DNA of 64,000 nucleotides. It comes from Petunia secreta (taxonomy: Eukaryota; Streptophyta; Magnoliopsida; Solanales; Solanaceae). The stretch covers positions 21,843,501-21,907,500 of the forward strand of contig JARKIP010000023.1 of NCBI GenBank assembly GCA_029990175.1, in the 5' to 3' direction. The position numbers were made by a program, and so were the translations under genes. Of this stretch, positions 11,124 through 22,678 are shown piece after piece. The notes beneath the pieces are model-generated. The model worked only from the letters and a program-made list of their open reading frames with translations, was not told where the DNA came from and did not search any database. Each line of letters opens with the position of its first letter. Within the stretch, counting starts at the first letter, position 1.

Positions 11124-12662
11124 ACCCAAAGTGAACAAACTTTGTACCGGTGCAAATAATTACCCTCATCCTTATAAAATAAATCTATCACTTCATGATA
11201 ACTATATTTAAAAGAGTTTGGAATCGAGAATTGCCGAATATACTCCACCATTAAAGCACAGTAGTTTCAACTTCTAATAGTAGTATTTATAGTACTACAA
11301 TAGGTTGGACATTGGGGTTACTACTTCCACCCTAAAGCTCAAGCCCAAAGACAACCTATTTAGGGAAAATAACAGCCATTGACCAACTAACCCTCCCCAT
11401 TTTTTAGCCCCATTTTTCCAAAAATAATCCTAAATAATCATTAACCAAACCCACTAACTTTTTGTAGCCACTAGGGTTTTATTGTATTTCCTTCTTTTTA
11501 CCCTATATATAGGGTTTTCCCACCGCCCCACCCCCACCCCAGTCAGTCACTGCCGGTCCTCCACCGCTGCTGCTCCACTTGTTTCCCCGTCATAGGTCCA
11601 CTGCTGATCCGCCCATTCTTCGTTTTCTCCGCTTCTCCCTGTCATCCCTTGTGCTGTGTTTTCTCCTCGCCATTGCAGCTGTCTGTTGTCGCTGTTGCTG
11701 CTGCTTCGGCGAGCTGCTGACCGGCTCCCTTTCATCAGCAGATCTGCTGCGACAAAGCCGCTGAAGCAGCTCGTCGGAATCTCCGGCCACGACGACTGCT
11801 GCTTCGTCCAGCATTTCCTCCATTTTTTTCTTATTTGGATAAATGTATGTATACTAATTTTATTCTATTAAAATGTGTATATACAGTAAAAACGTGTGTA
11901 TACACAAAAAATAATTGAAAAAATATATATATATATATTATGTATACCCGATAAATCGGACTGTATACACCATATTTTTTTGGTATAACCACTGTGGATA
12001 CGTTAGGATAACATTTATATACCTATGCTATCGTTTATATTTGTATTTATTTTTGTGTATACTGGCTATAAAAAGTAAGTGCTAGTCAAAAATAAGGGGA
12101 TGAAGTTGACTGGTTGTTTTAATAATTATCCCAAATATTTTATGCACTTTTATTTTAAATCTTAACTAGAAACATATTGATATATTTATACATAAGATAT
12201 GATATATAAACTATATTTTATGCATGTAATTCTATTTGGTTCGGTTCGATATTTTTTCAGTTTAGTTTTGTAAAATAAAAAATCTAACCTAGTTTCTCGG
12301 TACGGTGACAACTTTAAAATGAAATCTACAGCTTTAAGAAAAAAGCCTCATAATCGATTCGGTACGGTTTGGTTATGATCGGTTTACAAATAACTATTGA
12401 CATAATGTCGAACTCTCAGGATTCTACTATTGTCGAATATAGTATCACTATCTGGCCGTTCTTTTTATTTACACGGTGAAGTTCTTCTATTTAGGTTAAT
12501 CTCCGTGAAAAAACATCATAAAAGTTAGCTTTTTCATTGCTTTAGGTATGTAAGTTGGAGAACCAAAGTAGGCATATAGCTGAGCGTTGATTATTGATCA
12601 ATTAATGAACATTGTGTCAGGTAACCAGAAGCAAATAGCAAAGAAAATTGTTTTCAGCCTTG
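11124..12662. other. Intergenic with GC-rich promoter-like patch
   Basis: No convincing gene. A TATA-like CCTATATATAGGG at 11504-11516 precedes about 300 bp (11520-11825) that is C/G-rich in an otherwise AT-rich region, with CTGCTGCTG-type triplets. Frames open on both strands there look like low complexity. From 11840 to 12110 the DNA is rich in GTATAC and TATATA. At about 12230-12380 it carries a GGTTCGGTTCG stretch like that in the element at 55998-56661. Confidence 0.4.
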
Positions 12663-12683
12663 AAAAATCCTAACCGAGAGAGG

Positions 12684-12685
<2 letters not shown>

Positions 12686-12749
<64 letters not shown>
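12686..12749 (+). repeat. (TC)32 microsatellite in LINE 5' leader
   Basis: An uninterrupted 64-bp TC/CT run starts 10 bp after the LINE 5' junction and about 75 bp before ORF1. Its position suggests it belongs to the LINE 5' UTR rather than to host DNA. Confidence 0.95.
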
Positions 12750-12752
<3 letters not shown>

Positions 12753-12822
12753 GCATGTTAAGCGAAGACAGCTAACATATGCCGTAATTGAGAAAATATG
12801 TCCCGCAACCGGAAAACCGTAA

Positions 12823-14015
12823 TTGATACCGGAGGAGATGCAAACACCTGCTCAGAATAATCAATGGAAACGACCTCTGCTCACCTTTAGAAGCTTCCTG
12901 CCACCGGTGCTATCCATAATGGAGGAAGAGGTGATTGAATCGCCACGGGAGATACAACAATCGATTCAGACGGAGGTGACAAAGAAAGTAAAGGATGAGC
13001 TGGCGGTGAGACGGTTGAACTTTTCCGCAGCAACATCATCAACTCAACCGTCCTTAGTAGAGCAAAAGGTGCCAAATGCCAATCGAAGTTCACAACAGGG
13101 TAATCATTTAGCCTATATTCCTCCTTTCATGTCTAATGGTGATTATATTATATTATTAAAATTACGGAAGAAGAAATTCTGAAAAAGATGGATTACTGGA
13201 ATTCAGCAATTATAGGGTACGTATTAGGCGACAACCCGTATGAGAAATCCATGGAAAAGTATGTCGAAACAGTTTGGGATTTCGTCAATAAACCTAAAAT
13301 CCTATATCATGCTGAAGGATATTACATCTTCCGGTTTGAATCCTCTAGGGATAAGGTCATGCAACTAGGGCCTTACACCTACCACAATAAGCCATTCATC
13401 CTTAAGAACTGGGAGCTGAATTTCCTATAGGTTAAATTCCCTGGGCTTCATGTTGGGTACTGGACAACTGAAATACTAAGCAAGCTTGCGCGTGTTGTGG
13501 GGAAACCATTGTATACTAACAGGATCACAGCTGAATATGAGAGAATCTCTTATGCCTGGGTGCTTGTTGAGGCAGACGTGTCAAAACCATTGCCTGAAAC
13601 TATCCAATTAGAGACTCCATTTGGACTTTTCCACCAGCACATTTCTTATGATTGGAGACCCCAATTTTGTGTTGATTGTATCAGATTTGGGCATGACACA
13701 GAATCATGTTGGAAAAGAGAGCCACCAAAGCAAGAGGACCAGGAATTTGTGGTACCAAAGAAGAAGAATAAAACAAAGAAGAAGAGAAAGAAACAGCCAA
13801 TACCAGTGTGGCAGGCCAAAAAGGGTGAGGACCAGAATATTGTCAAGCAGCAAGAGGACAATAATGCTGATGAAAGGTTGGAAGGCACACAACAAAATGA
13901 AATGCAAAATGAAAATGAGAAAGTGCAGACCAACACAAGAAAGACACCTGAAAGAACTAGGAAGACACCACTTCTGGCCAGTAAGACCAGCACCCAGATA
14001 ATAGCTACACAATAG
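12823..14015 (+). pseudogene. LINE ORF1 (gag-like nucleic-acid-binding protein), broken
   Basis: Three pieces in register describe one protein. 12823-13182 is a charged N-terminus. A frameshift near 13150 leads to the frame read at 13188-13430, which contains GPYTYHNKPFILKNWELNF, typical of the DUF4283 domain of plant LINE and Gypsy-like gag proteins. One in-frame TAG (13428-13430) precedes VKFPGLHVGYW, and the frame then continues to 14015. A CCHC zinc knuckle, C-x2-C-x4-H-x4-C (CVDCIRFGHDTESC), lies at about 13669-13710, followed by a K-rich then polar tail. Family role: ORF1p coats the LINE RNA. The protein cannot be made intact here. Confidence 0.8.
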
Positions 14016-14170
14016 GGGAATGAGACTACAGGATCAAGTGCAAATAGTGATCAGGGATTAAGCAATCAAATGCTGACACAAAACAGGTTTGCTATGCTTA
14101 ACAGAGAGGATAATAGTGTCTTGAACAGGGTGGAGGTGGCCCATCAAGCACCTCTACAACCCCCCCCCCC

Positions 14171-17100
14171 ATGAATATTGCAACCTGGAATATAAGAGGG
14201 GTCAATAGACCCTTCAAACAGAAAGAATTGATACTCTTTCTGAAAAAGCAAAAAAATAGATATATTTGGGTATCTAGAGACCAGGGTTAAAGAAAGGAAA
14301 GCACAGAAAATCATCAGGAAAGCTGCAAAAGACTGGAACTGCTGCTACAAATATCCACAAGCTTACAATGGGAGAGTATGGTTGTTATGGAAGAAATATA
14401 AATGTGCAGATCCTCCAGGTAGAGGAACAATTCATCCATTGTAGCATTGAAGATCCTAATACCCAGTTCACTATACTATTAACAGTGGTATATGCTAAAA
14501 ATGAGCTGGTACATAGGGAAGTTTTGTGGCAACTCTTACTCCACAAGAGGAATCAGATCCAAACCCCTGGGCTACTATATGGTGACTACAACAATGCTTT
14601 ATCATCTGAGAATAGACTAGGCTCCAATGTTACTACTGCTGAAACTAAGGGTTTTGAGGACATAATAGAGAAGCTGCAACTCACCCTTTTGAAGACTATA
14701 GGTTTTCATTTCACATGGTGTAGCAAACGGCCAGCAACAAGTAGAGTGTACAGCAAGATATATTGAGCACTAGGAAATTACCATTGGCTTCAAAAATATG
14801 GTCACATTGAAGCTGATTACTTGGCTCCCTCTGTACCTAATCATTCCCCCAAATTGATTCAGATAACCCAACAAGTTACATGGCATTCCAGACCATTCAA
14901 GCTCTATACCAATGTGATGAATCATAAGGACTTTGTTGGTAAGGTAGAATATATATGGAATCAGAAAATTACAAGCAATGCCCAATTCAGGTTGTGGAGA
15001 TAGTTACAACTGCTCAAGCTTGAACTTAGAGACCTCAACACATAGATGGCTGTCGACAGTAAGAAATTAACTCAAGCAAGGAGAGATATGGAGAGAGTAC
15101 ATACCAGTATTGATACACAACTATTTTCCCAACCTCTTATTGACCAAGAGAAGCAACTTTTGATTGAAGTTGAAAAGTGGAGACAAGTGGAGAAGGCGGT
15201 ACTCAGACAAAAATCAAGAACATCCTGGATCTCCCGTGGGGATGCAAACACCAAGTATTTCCATGCTCAACTGAAGATTAGAACCAGCAGGAATTCAATC
15301 TCATCAGTATATATTGAGAGTAACTGCAAGCTAACTGATCCTACACATGTGGAAAATGAGCTCATCACATTCTTCTCTAACCTTATGGGGAAGAATGCTG
15401 GTGTATTGAAGTGCCCAAATAGTGAAACAATCAAGACAAGTCCATGCCTAACACTCCCTCAGAAAGATGGACTCTTAGCTACTGTCACAAGGGAAGAAGT
15501 ACTATATGCCATTAAAGGGATGCCAATGGACAAAGAACCAGGGGTGGATGGCTACCCTATTAAATTCTTTACAAGACACTGGGAGGTTGTTCATGAAGAT
15601 GTCTATGACAGTGCAATCCTTCTTTAGAACTGGAAAGTTGTTAAAGGCTGCAAATTGCATAGCCATAACATTGATTCTAAAGGTAAAAGCTCCCAGGGAT
15701 GTAAAAGAGTACATGCATATTGCCTGCTGCACAACAATGTATAAGATCATATCCAAAGTTCTCACTAACAGAATAAAGAGTGTGATTGATGGCTTAGTAA
15801 GTTGCTCCCAGTCAGCCTTTACTGAGGGCATATTATTGATAACATCCTAATAACCATGAGCTCTTTAAGGGATACAGTAGAAAAGGCATATCCCCAAGGT
15901 GTGTCCTCAAATTTGACCTAAGGAAGGTATATAATTCACTAGATTAGAGATTCCTCAGGGCATTACTACTTGAGCTTGGCTTCCACTATAAATTTGTCAT
16001 GTGGATAATGGAATGTGTGTCTACAGTGTCTTACTCCTTGATGCTAAATAGTGGACTGGCACAACCATCCAAAGAGGAAAGAGGCATCAGACAGGGTGAC
16101 CCAATGTCACTATTTCTCTTTGTACTGGCCATGGAGTACCTACAAAGAGAGATGAACCAGATGGCAAGAGATGGCAATTTCAATTTTCATCTAAAATGCA
16201 GGAAGTTAGGTATCACCCACATATGCTTTGCTGATGGTCTCTTCTTTTTCAGCAGAGCAGACTTAGGCTCAGTCAAGCTAATTCAGCAGGCATTTCAGAA
16301 CTTCTCAGATGCCTCAGGGCTACAGGCAAACTGTGACAAAAGCTGCATATACATGGCAGAAGTGTTTGCAGAAGAGAAGCAAGAGATCCTACAGGCATTG
16401 GCGTACACTGAAGGGACCCTTCCTTTTAGGTATTTGGGTGTTCCCTTATCCTCCAAAAGGTTGGCTACCAGTCAATATATGTCATTGATTGAAAAGATAA
16501 TAACAAGAATTCAGTGTTGGTCCTCAAAGTTACTCTCTTATCTTGGAAGAGAACAACTAGTTAAATCAGTGTTGTTCAACATCCAAATATATTGGGCTCA
16601 GATCTTTGTCATCTCAAAGAAGGTGTTAAAGCTGATAGAAACCACACTCAGAACTTTCCTTTAGACGGGACAAGCAGCAATTACAAGGAAAGCATTGATT
16701 TCATGGGAAAAGATATGTACACCACTGGTTGCTGGAGGGCTTAGCATCATTAATATGTATAGATAGAATAAGGCAACATCTATGGGCTCTAACAATGAAA
16801 AAGGACCACTTTTGGATAAAATGAGTGCATACATTTTATATAAAAAAGCAGACACTAGAGACCTGTTAGATACCCAAACAAGCAGCTTGGGTTATCAGAA
16901 AGATAGTGGAAGCAAGGGAAGGAGTGATGAACTGCAACAACTTACAAGGAAACTTGATACAAGATTGACAGTTGTGCAGCATGCTGGCAAATTCCAAATC
17001 AAGAAGATCTCATCCCAAACACACTTTTATACTATGGCTTGCACAACACAGGAGACTGAGTACAGTTGACAGATTACAGAAAGTGGAAGTATATGTTCCC

Positions 17101-17472
17101 ATAACATGTGTCTTCTGTAACTCATCTGATGAAGCTTTAGAGCATCTGTACTTTGAATGTCAGTGAACTAGAAGACTGTGGGCTGAAATGTTACACTGGC
17201 TAGGGTGGCATAGAGGAATTGGCAACTGGAATAATAAAGTGCACTGGGCATGCCAAATGGCAAGAAGAAGATCTGAAATAGGAGAAATTACTAGCTATGT
17301 GTTTACAATGCTGATATATGTGATTTGGAGGGTTACAAACAACTTGAGGTTCCAAGCAGGTAATTTCAACCATAATCATGTGATCAGGGAGATAAAACTG
17401 CATGTCTTCATCAAAGGGAATGGAATGTCAAAATGGAAAGATACCTTAGATGAATTAGCTATTAACACATAG
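14171..17472 (+). pseudogene. LINE ORF2 (endonuclease + reverse transcriptase), broken
   Basis: The likely start is the ATG at 14171, directly after a C-run. The APE-type endonuclease opens with MNIATWNIRGVN (TWNIRG motif), shifts frame in an A-run near 14250, and continues to 14770 (VVYAKNE and GDYNNALSSENR). The linker and reverse transcriptase follow in pieces: GDANTKYFHAQ (15240), KEPGVDGYPIKFF (15535), SQSAFTEG (15810), GIRQGDPMSLFLF (16088), CFADGLFFF (16229) and FRYLGVPLSSKR (16427). The catalytic FADD box reads FADG, losing the second aspartate. A CCHC-like zf-RVT (CVFCNSSDEALEHLYFEC) lies near 17110. At least six stops or frameshifts interrupt it. Confidence 0.85.
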
Positions 17473-17677
17473 TGTTTAAATATAGTGTTTTCTGCGTTTT
17501 CGTGTCCTCTTGATGTACTGATGTAAATTGTCATGAGATAGAAGATCAAATAGAGTAGACACTGTGACAAAATAGAGATGTCGATGGTCAGAATTCTACT
17601 AGCTTTGTAATGATCAATTTTTGGATGAAATGAAATACTCATTTACCAAAAAAAAAAAAAAAAAAAAAATCCTAACC

Positions 17678-18313
17678 ATGGTTAGAATAAATAAACATTG
17701 TCATATATTACTCCTAATTTTTTTTTAAAATCCAATAATTCTAGCTACACTTTATCATCCAAAATATATAAATCTTTTCTCTTTTTCCTACTTCCATACT
17801 AGCACTTCTTTTCATTCCAATTCATACATGAACAGCCTACAGAAATCCAATGCTAATACTAAGAAAATAATATCTGTTTATTAAGAATTTTTAAAAATTA
17901 ATGTATGATTAACCTTTCAATGGGTCTTCTTTGAATTGTTAATTGTGAAACAGAAAAGGAGTAAAATTTATCACTATTCAATGACCGCAAAATGATGTTT
18001 TTATTTCTGAAAGTTCAAATTCCACTACACGACAAGGATAATCATAAATGAGTGTAAGGAGAAACTACAACTAACATAAATCATCAATGATGCTTAGTTG
18101 ACGATCAACTTTGAGAACATTTCTTTTCCTACTGTTAAGTATTTGAGTTATGTAATTTGTTTATGAACAAAAAGAATAGCTCATACGGAAGTAGGAAAGA
18201 GAGAAAAGATTTATATATTTTGGATGATAAATTGTAGCTAGAATTGTGGGATTTAAAAAAATAATTAGGAGTAATATATGGAAATGTTTATTAATCTTAC
18301 CATAGTTAAGATC
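17678..18313. mobile_element. Inverted-repeat (MITE-like) element interrupted by the LINE
   Basis: About 125 bp at 17678-17800 is repeated in inverted orientation at 18188-18313; for example ATATATAAATCTTTTCTCTTT matches the reverse of AAAGAGAGAAAAGATTTATAT over most positions. Extending the arms outward, the left arm continues into ATCCTAACC, which is the LINE target duplication (also at 12667-12675). So the LINE landed within the outer tip of this element. The centre (about 390 bp) is noncoding. The superfamily is unclear; the element's own target duplication was not resolved. Confidence 0.75.
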
Positions 18314-19224
18314 TTTATTTAATTAATTGAATCTCAACCATTAATTTTATAATACGACACATGTCCTCCATCCAAGTAAGAACTTTGGAAAATAGAAAAA
18401 AAATGCAATAGAGAAGAGCCGGATCCATCTTATGAAACAAATACTAGTTTACCTCACTTTTAAAGTGACAATCAACGTACCTCTGGATTTAGTTTTCAAG
18501 GAAAAATGAAGCTTGCCATTGACATTAAACCTCATCACATGTGCATAATGCAGAGGTCTTTTTGGCTTGGTAGTATAACAGAAGAAAAGGACAATTTGTG
18601 CTTAGATATTCGAAAATATTCCAATAATCTCTTCTACCTAGCCATTACAGAATTAATGTTTTTCTAAACTAGCCGTTTGAATATAAGCCTATATAAATCT
18701 GCTTTACTTTGAACAACACAGATTTTTCCCTCTCCCCTACTGCTTCCTCTTTCTTGAAATGCTTGATTCCCTCTCTAATATTTCTGCTAGTTCTTTTTCT
18801 CTTTTTTTAATTAGATGAACTTGTTGAATATTTGGGATACGCCTAATTATCCTTAAGGAGAGTGCTTGCACTTGCACTCCATTTTGCATTCTTCTATTCT
18901 CATATTACCGTAGTTTATAACACAATAAAAAATAACTATGACTACAATAGTTGTAAGTTACCCAAATATTCAAGTCAATTAAGGGATGTTTTTATAATAT
19001 AAAGAACCAGAATGGTGTCTGCGTGACTAGGATAAACATCAATGGGTATTTTTGTAGTATTATCCCAATCACAAGTTTTAAGTGAACAATCCTAACCCAC
19101 GTCTTTTCTTCTGTGCCTCACAAACTGTAAGTTTGGGAAATGATCCACAACTCCTCGTACTCCTCCTACATGGTAATAACAACAGTAGAATCCCATCTCA
19201 CCAAATAATACTAGCACTATAGAC
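18314..19224 (+). promoter_or_regulatory. Upstream region of the intact UGT gene
   Basis: No gene. A good TATA box (CCTATATAAATC, 18688-18699) is followed by a pyrimidine-rich stretch at 18725-18800 as often seen in plant leaders, but it lies about 530 bp before the UGT start codon. A second TATA-like AATATAAAG lies at 18994-19002. Which one serves the UGT gene cannot be decided from sequence; use of the first would imply a long leader or a leader intron. Confidence 0.4.
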
Positions 19225-20691
19225 ATGGCAACAAAAGCAGAGCTGGTCTTCATTCCATCACCAGGACTAGGCCATGTGGCCTCTGCCGTTGAAATTGCAA
19301 AACTCATTCTTGAAACAGATGAACGCCTCTCCATTTCTCTACTCATTATGAAACATCCCACAGATTTTGGCGTTCAACCTTACCTTCAATCACTCCCTTC
19401 ACATTCCCGCTTGCAATTCATTGATGTTTCATTAGACCTGAAAACAGCTGCTGAACTCTTGTCTAACAAGGACAGGTTCTTGTATGATTTCGTTGATGGT
19501 CACAAACCAAAGGTAACAGAATTTGTTCACAACAATATTATTACTAGTAATAGTGGAGGCTCTTCTAAACTTGCTGGCTTCGTCCTTGACATGTTCTGCA
19601 TTTCCATGATTGACGTGGCTAATGAATTTGGTGTTCCTAGTTACATTTTCTTCACTTCGGCTACTGCTTTTCTTGCACTGTCACTTCATTTTGAGGCTTT
19701 GAGGAATAACCTGAATGAAGAAGATGCTGCGTCCAAGTATGATTACTCTGAGTCTAATGAGGAATTGTCGATTCTTGGTTTCAAAAATCCATATCCAGCG
19801 AAACTTTTACCTAGGCCAGCTAAATCTGTTACACCTAGTTCAATTATGTACTTCAATGGTATCCGTCGTTTCAAAGAGACGAAAGGCATTATTATCAATA
19901 CGTTCGCGGAGCTTGAACCTTTTGCTCTTCAGGCTCTCTCTGATGCTAAAATTGCTCCGCAGATTTACCCAATTCGACCTGTAATTAGTCCAGAAGACGG
20001 TAACAAGAAAGAGGAAACCGAAAGCATTGTCAAGTGGTTGGATGAGCAGCCACAGTCATCTGTAGTGTTCTTGTGCTTTGGAACATTGGGAAGTTTTGAA
20101 CCTGAACAAGTCAGAGAAATAGCAATTGCATTGGAGCGAAGCGGTCAACGATTCTTGTGGTCCTTAAGAAGGCCTCCACCAAAGGGAAAAGTGGAAATGC
20201 CAAGCAATTATGACAACTCTGAGGAAGTGTTGCCAGAAGGGTTCTTGGAAAGGACAAAAGGGTTTGGGAAAGTGGTAGGATGGGCACCACAAGTGACTGT
20301 ATTATCACATCCTGCAGTGGGAGGATTTGTGTCACATTGTGGGTGGAATTCTGTACTAGAGAGTGTGTGCTGTGGAGTGCCTATTGCTGCTTGGCCATTG
20401 TATGCTGAACAACAGATGAATGCGTTTTTGTTGGTTAAAGAATTGGGACTAGGAGTGGAGATTCGGATGGACTATGTTAAGGACTTTGAAGGGAAAAATC
20501 CGGTTGAGATTGTAAGTGCTGAGGAAATTGAAGGCGCGATAAGGAAGCTTATGGGTGAGGGTGAAGAAAATGAAGTGAGAAAAAGGGTGAAGGAAATGCA
20601 AGAGAAGAGCAGAATAGCCATGGAGGAAGGTGGATCATCTTATACATCTCTACGGCTTCTGATTGAGGATCTCATTAGTAATGTTTCCTAA
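19225..20691 (+). CDS. UDP-glycosyltransferase, UGT71-like (intact)
   Basis: A single-exon family-1 glycosyltransferase of 488 residues, the usual plant UGT length. It would transfer a sugar, probably glucose, from UDP-sugar to a small hydroxylated acceptor such as a phenolic or hormone in the cytosol. The N-terminal acceptor domain has FIPSPGLGH with the catalytic His at residue 17 and its partner Asp at about residue 122 (VLDMFC). The C-terminal donor domain has the 44-residue PSPG box at 353-396, from WAPQ to YAEQ, with HCGWNS inside; the closing Gln usually goes with UDP-glucose preference. There is no signal peptide or membrane segment. The N-terminus AELVFIPSPG and overall motifs recall UGT71 (group E); the acceptor cannot be predicted. 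The ATG context GACATGGCA is good. Two decayed relatives lie downstream on the same strand. Confidence 0.95.
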   Translation: MATKAELVFIPSPGLGHVASAVEIAKLILETDERLSISLLIMKHPTDFGVQPYLQSLPSHSRLQFIDVSLDLKTAAELLSNKDRFLYDFVDGHKPKVTEFVHNNIITSNSGGSSKLAGFVLDMFCISMIDVANEFGVPSYIFFTSATAFLALSLHFEALRNNLNEEDAASKYDYSESNEELSILGFKNPYPAKLLPRPAKSVTPSSIMYFNGIRRFKETKGIIINTFAELEPFALQALSDAKIAPQIYPIRPVISPEDGNKKEETESIVKWLDEQPQSSVVFLCFGTLGSFEPEQVREIAIALERSGQRFLWSLRRPPPKGKVEMPSNYDNSEEVLPEGFLERTKGFGKVVGWAPQVTVLSHPAVGGFVSHCGWNSVLESVCCGVPIAAWPLYAEQQMNAFLLVKELGLGVEIRMDYVKDFEGKNPVEIVSAEEIEGAIRKLMGEGEENEVRKRVKEMQEKSRIAMEEGGSSYTSLRLLIEDLISNVS

Positions 20692-21117
20692 GGATTTTCA
20701 CTCGAATATATATGCAATTTCATTAGCGGGCAAATTAGTATTACTCCGTTCCACAATTGTAATTCCTTCGAGGAAACTCTCAAACGTATATATGTTGTAA
20801 GGTTGTCTGCTTTAAGCCAAGCCTGCACAAATTTTCCACAAGGTCTCACACCATTAAAGGGTTCTTATACTTTATAAGTAGGCTCCCAAACATTTTATCT
20901 TCTGACGTGCCAATTTTGTTTGCACTCCTGAGAACCCCCCCACCATTGGAGCCCCTCTATTTTTTTGTGTGTTATTGGTTTTACTTTCTTGTCCACGGTA
21001 TAATTGTATACTTTAGATGATGACTTGATCAAACGTTAAGGAGCAATATTAAGAACTTAAAAACACTTCCTTGAATTCACCAGTGGAACGGTTGAATAAT
21101 ACCTTAAGATATGATTA
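20692..21117 (+). other. 3' flank of UGT gene
   Basis: The AT-rich 3' flank probably includes the 3' UTR. No further gene is seen, and no single poly(A) signal can be assigned with confidence. Confidence 0.4.
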
Positions 21118-21353
21118 TACTTTTCGTCTTAAAATGAGTGTCTATGCTTCTTTTTAGTTTATCTAAAAAAGAGTCTCTTTTATATTTGGTAAAATTTTAA
21201 TTTCAAGATTTGTTTTGAACCACAGAATTTAAAGTCACTGGCTCACATTACACACAGCTTTAATTTTAAACCAAATAATTCAAAAATCATTCCTATTTTC
21301 TTAATCTCCGCACCAAGTCAAACTCAAACACTCATTTTGAGACCGAAAAAGTA
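21118..21353. mobile_element. Stowaway-like MITE
   Basis: The ends CTTTTCGTCTTAAAATGAGT and ACTCATTTTGAGACCGAAAAAG are imperfect inverted repeats, each bordered by TA (21118-21119 and 21352-21353). Length (about 232 bp), AT content and TA duplication fit Stowaway. Confidence 0.65.
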
Positions 21354-21404
21354 TGTTTTAGAATCTTTTCTAATTACGAAATGTTAAGGTCAATAGTACA
21401 TACA

Positions 21405-21981
21405 TACAGCTAATAATAACAACAATATACCTAATGAGATCCCACAAGTGAGGTTTGAGAATGTGAGATATACGCAAACCTTACTTCCACGGTTCCACCA
21501 AGGTAGAGAGTCTGTTTTTGGGAGACCCTCGACTAACGAAAAATAATTTGAAAGCATGTTAGAAACAAATCAAGATGCAAATAACATGTTAAAGGAAGTG
21601 TTGACATAAACTAAAGACTACCCAAGGTAAACAAAAATACCCACAATAACTACAAATAATAAGATAGAAATGACATATATAATATGACCAAAATCACTCA
21701 GCTGCTATCTAACTTTCTAGCCTAATATTCGACATCCACATTCTCCTATCTAGGGTCATGTCCTCGGTAAGCGAGGGGTGAGCCACTTCCTGTCTATTAC
21801 CTTGCCCCAAGTCTTCTTCGGTCCAGCTTTACCCTTCCCTAGACCTAAGACTGCCAACCTCTCGCACCTCCTCATTGGGGCATCCCCACTCCTCCTTTTC
21901 ACATATCCAAACCAACGCAACCTCACTTCCCACATCATGTCCATTAAGGCCACTCTCACCTTATCGTGTATCACTTCATTC
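21405..21981 (-). mobile_element. 5'-truncated RTE-type LINE, 3' end
   Basis: On the minus strand, 21974-21756 encodes VRLRWFGYVKRR...PMRRCERL...GPKKTWG, the conserved C-terminus of plant RTE LINE ORFs (RWFGHV-RR------RRCE). It is followed by a 3' tail which, read on the plus strand at 21410-21560, is AATAATAACAACAATA...CCCACAAGTGAGGTTTG. This tail resembles that of tobacco TS SINEs, which borrow the RTE 3' end (established family knowledge). It is truncated on its 5' side near 21982 where a MITE begins. Confidence 0.75.
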
Positions 21982-22266
21982 TTAGACCTGTTTGTTTATA
22001 AAACTTGGGATCAAAATTTGGGATAGTATTTAAAATATTTGTTTGTATATACAATTTGTCCAAATTTTGAAAACACAATCTTTAACTTCCCAAATACTGG
22101 TTTCAACCGGTATTTGGGAGTTTCTGGGAACTTTTTTTCACTCATAAAATTTCAACTTTTTTTCAAGTGAAATTTATAACCAAACACAACTTCAACTTCC
22201 AAGACCTATTTTTTAACTCAACTTCAAAAACTCAAAATTTTCAGATTTCAACCAAATCATGTCTAA
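21982..22266. mobile_element. MITE with TTAGACxTG ends
   Basis: The left end TTAGACCTGTTTGT and right end CAAATCATGTCTAA are imperfect inverted repeats, about 285 bp apart. The interior is full of CAAAATTTTGAAA-like AT-rich inverted patches. TTA/TAA at the borders would suit a PIF/Harbinger (Tourist) MITE, but it is part of the apparent repeat, so the class is uncertain. It abuts the RTE fragment. Confidence 0.5.
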
Positions 22267-22403
22267 ATACTAGCATAATCTTATCTTTCTTTGTATGTCC
22301 ACACAACATACATATAACTGTCATAAATAATTTTAAAATTCTCAATCACATCGAATTTGCTCAATCAAAAAATTTTGTATTAATGGACTTTTGAGTGACT
22401 TAA

Positions 22404-22460
22404 TCTATATTATTATAAAAGTACGAAGGTTTTAGTGAAATGTCATTCGCCTTTTTTACC
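22404..22460 (+). mobile_element. Helitron-like 5' terminus
   Basis: After an A, the sequence TCTATATTATTATAAAAG begins, continuing GTACGAAGG. Plant Helitrons typically begin TC with this type of TATATTATTATAAAAGCACGAAGG start and insert between A and T (family knowledge from memory). No rep/helicase coding sequence was recognised downstream. Confidence 0.5.
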
Positions 22461-22678
22461 TTTTTTAAGTATCTTTTAGTTTGGATAAAATTGTAATTTT
22501 TATATAATTAATTTTTACAAAAACTTTGTTTTCTCGGTGGAATACATTGTCATATTTAAAACCTTTACCTAATAAGAGTTTGCATTGTATTCTAACACCA
22601 TCAAGTGTTCTACCTATAGTTGAAGTCCCAAAGCTGTGTCAACTATTCTACATGATAAAATAAGGTGGCTACATGTAC

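Larger units (their letters stand above)
12663..17677 (+). mobile_element. Full-length L1-like LINE with 13-bp target duplication
   Basis: The direct repeat AAAAATCCTAACC occurs at 12663-12675 and again right after a poly(A) tail (17665-17677). Between them lie a (TC)n-rich 5' leader, an ORF1 with a gag-like domain and CCHC knuckle, an ORF2 with endonuclease, reverse transcriptase and a C-terminal zinc finger, and about 24 A at 17648-17669. This is the canonical layout of plant L1-type LINEs. Both ORFs carry stops and frameshifts and the reverse transcriptase active site reads FADG, so the copy is inactive. It sits in the tip of the inverted-repeat element continuing at 17678. Confidence 0.9.

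Noticed and set aside
11547..11871. Apparent small proteins on both strands in the GC-rich patch
   Set aside because: Low complexity (CTG-type triplets read as poly-C/L or poly-Q), overlapping on both strands, with no recognisable domain.
13646..14012. Minus-strand frames opposite LINE ORF1
   Set aside because: Shadows of a lysine- and glutamate-rich coding strand; the plus strand carries the CCHC knuckle.
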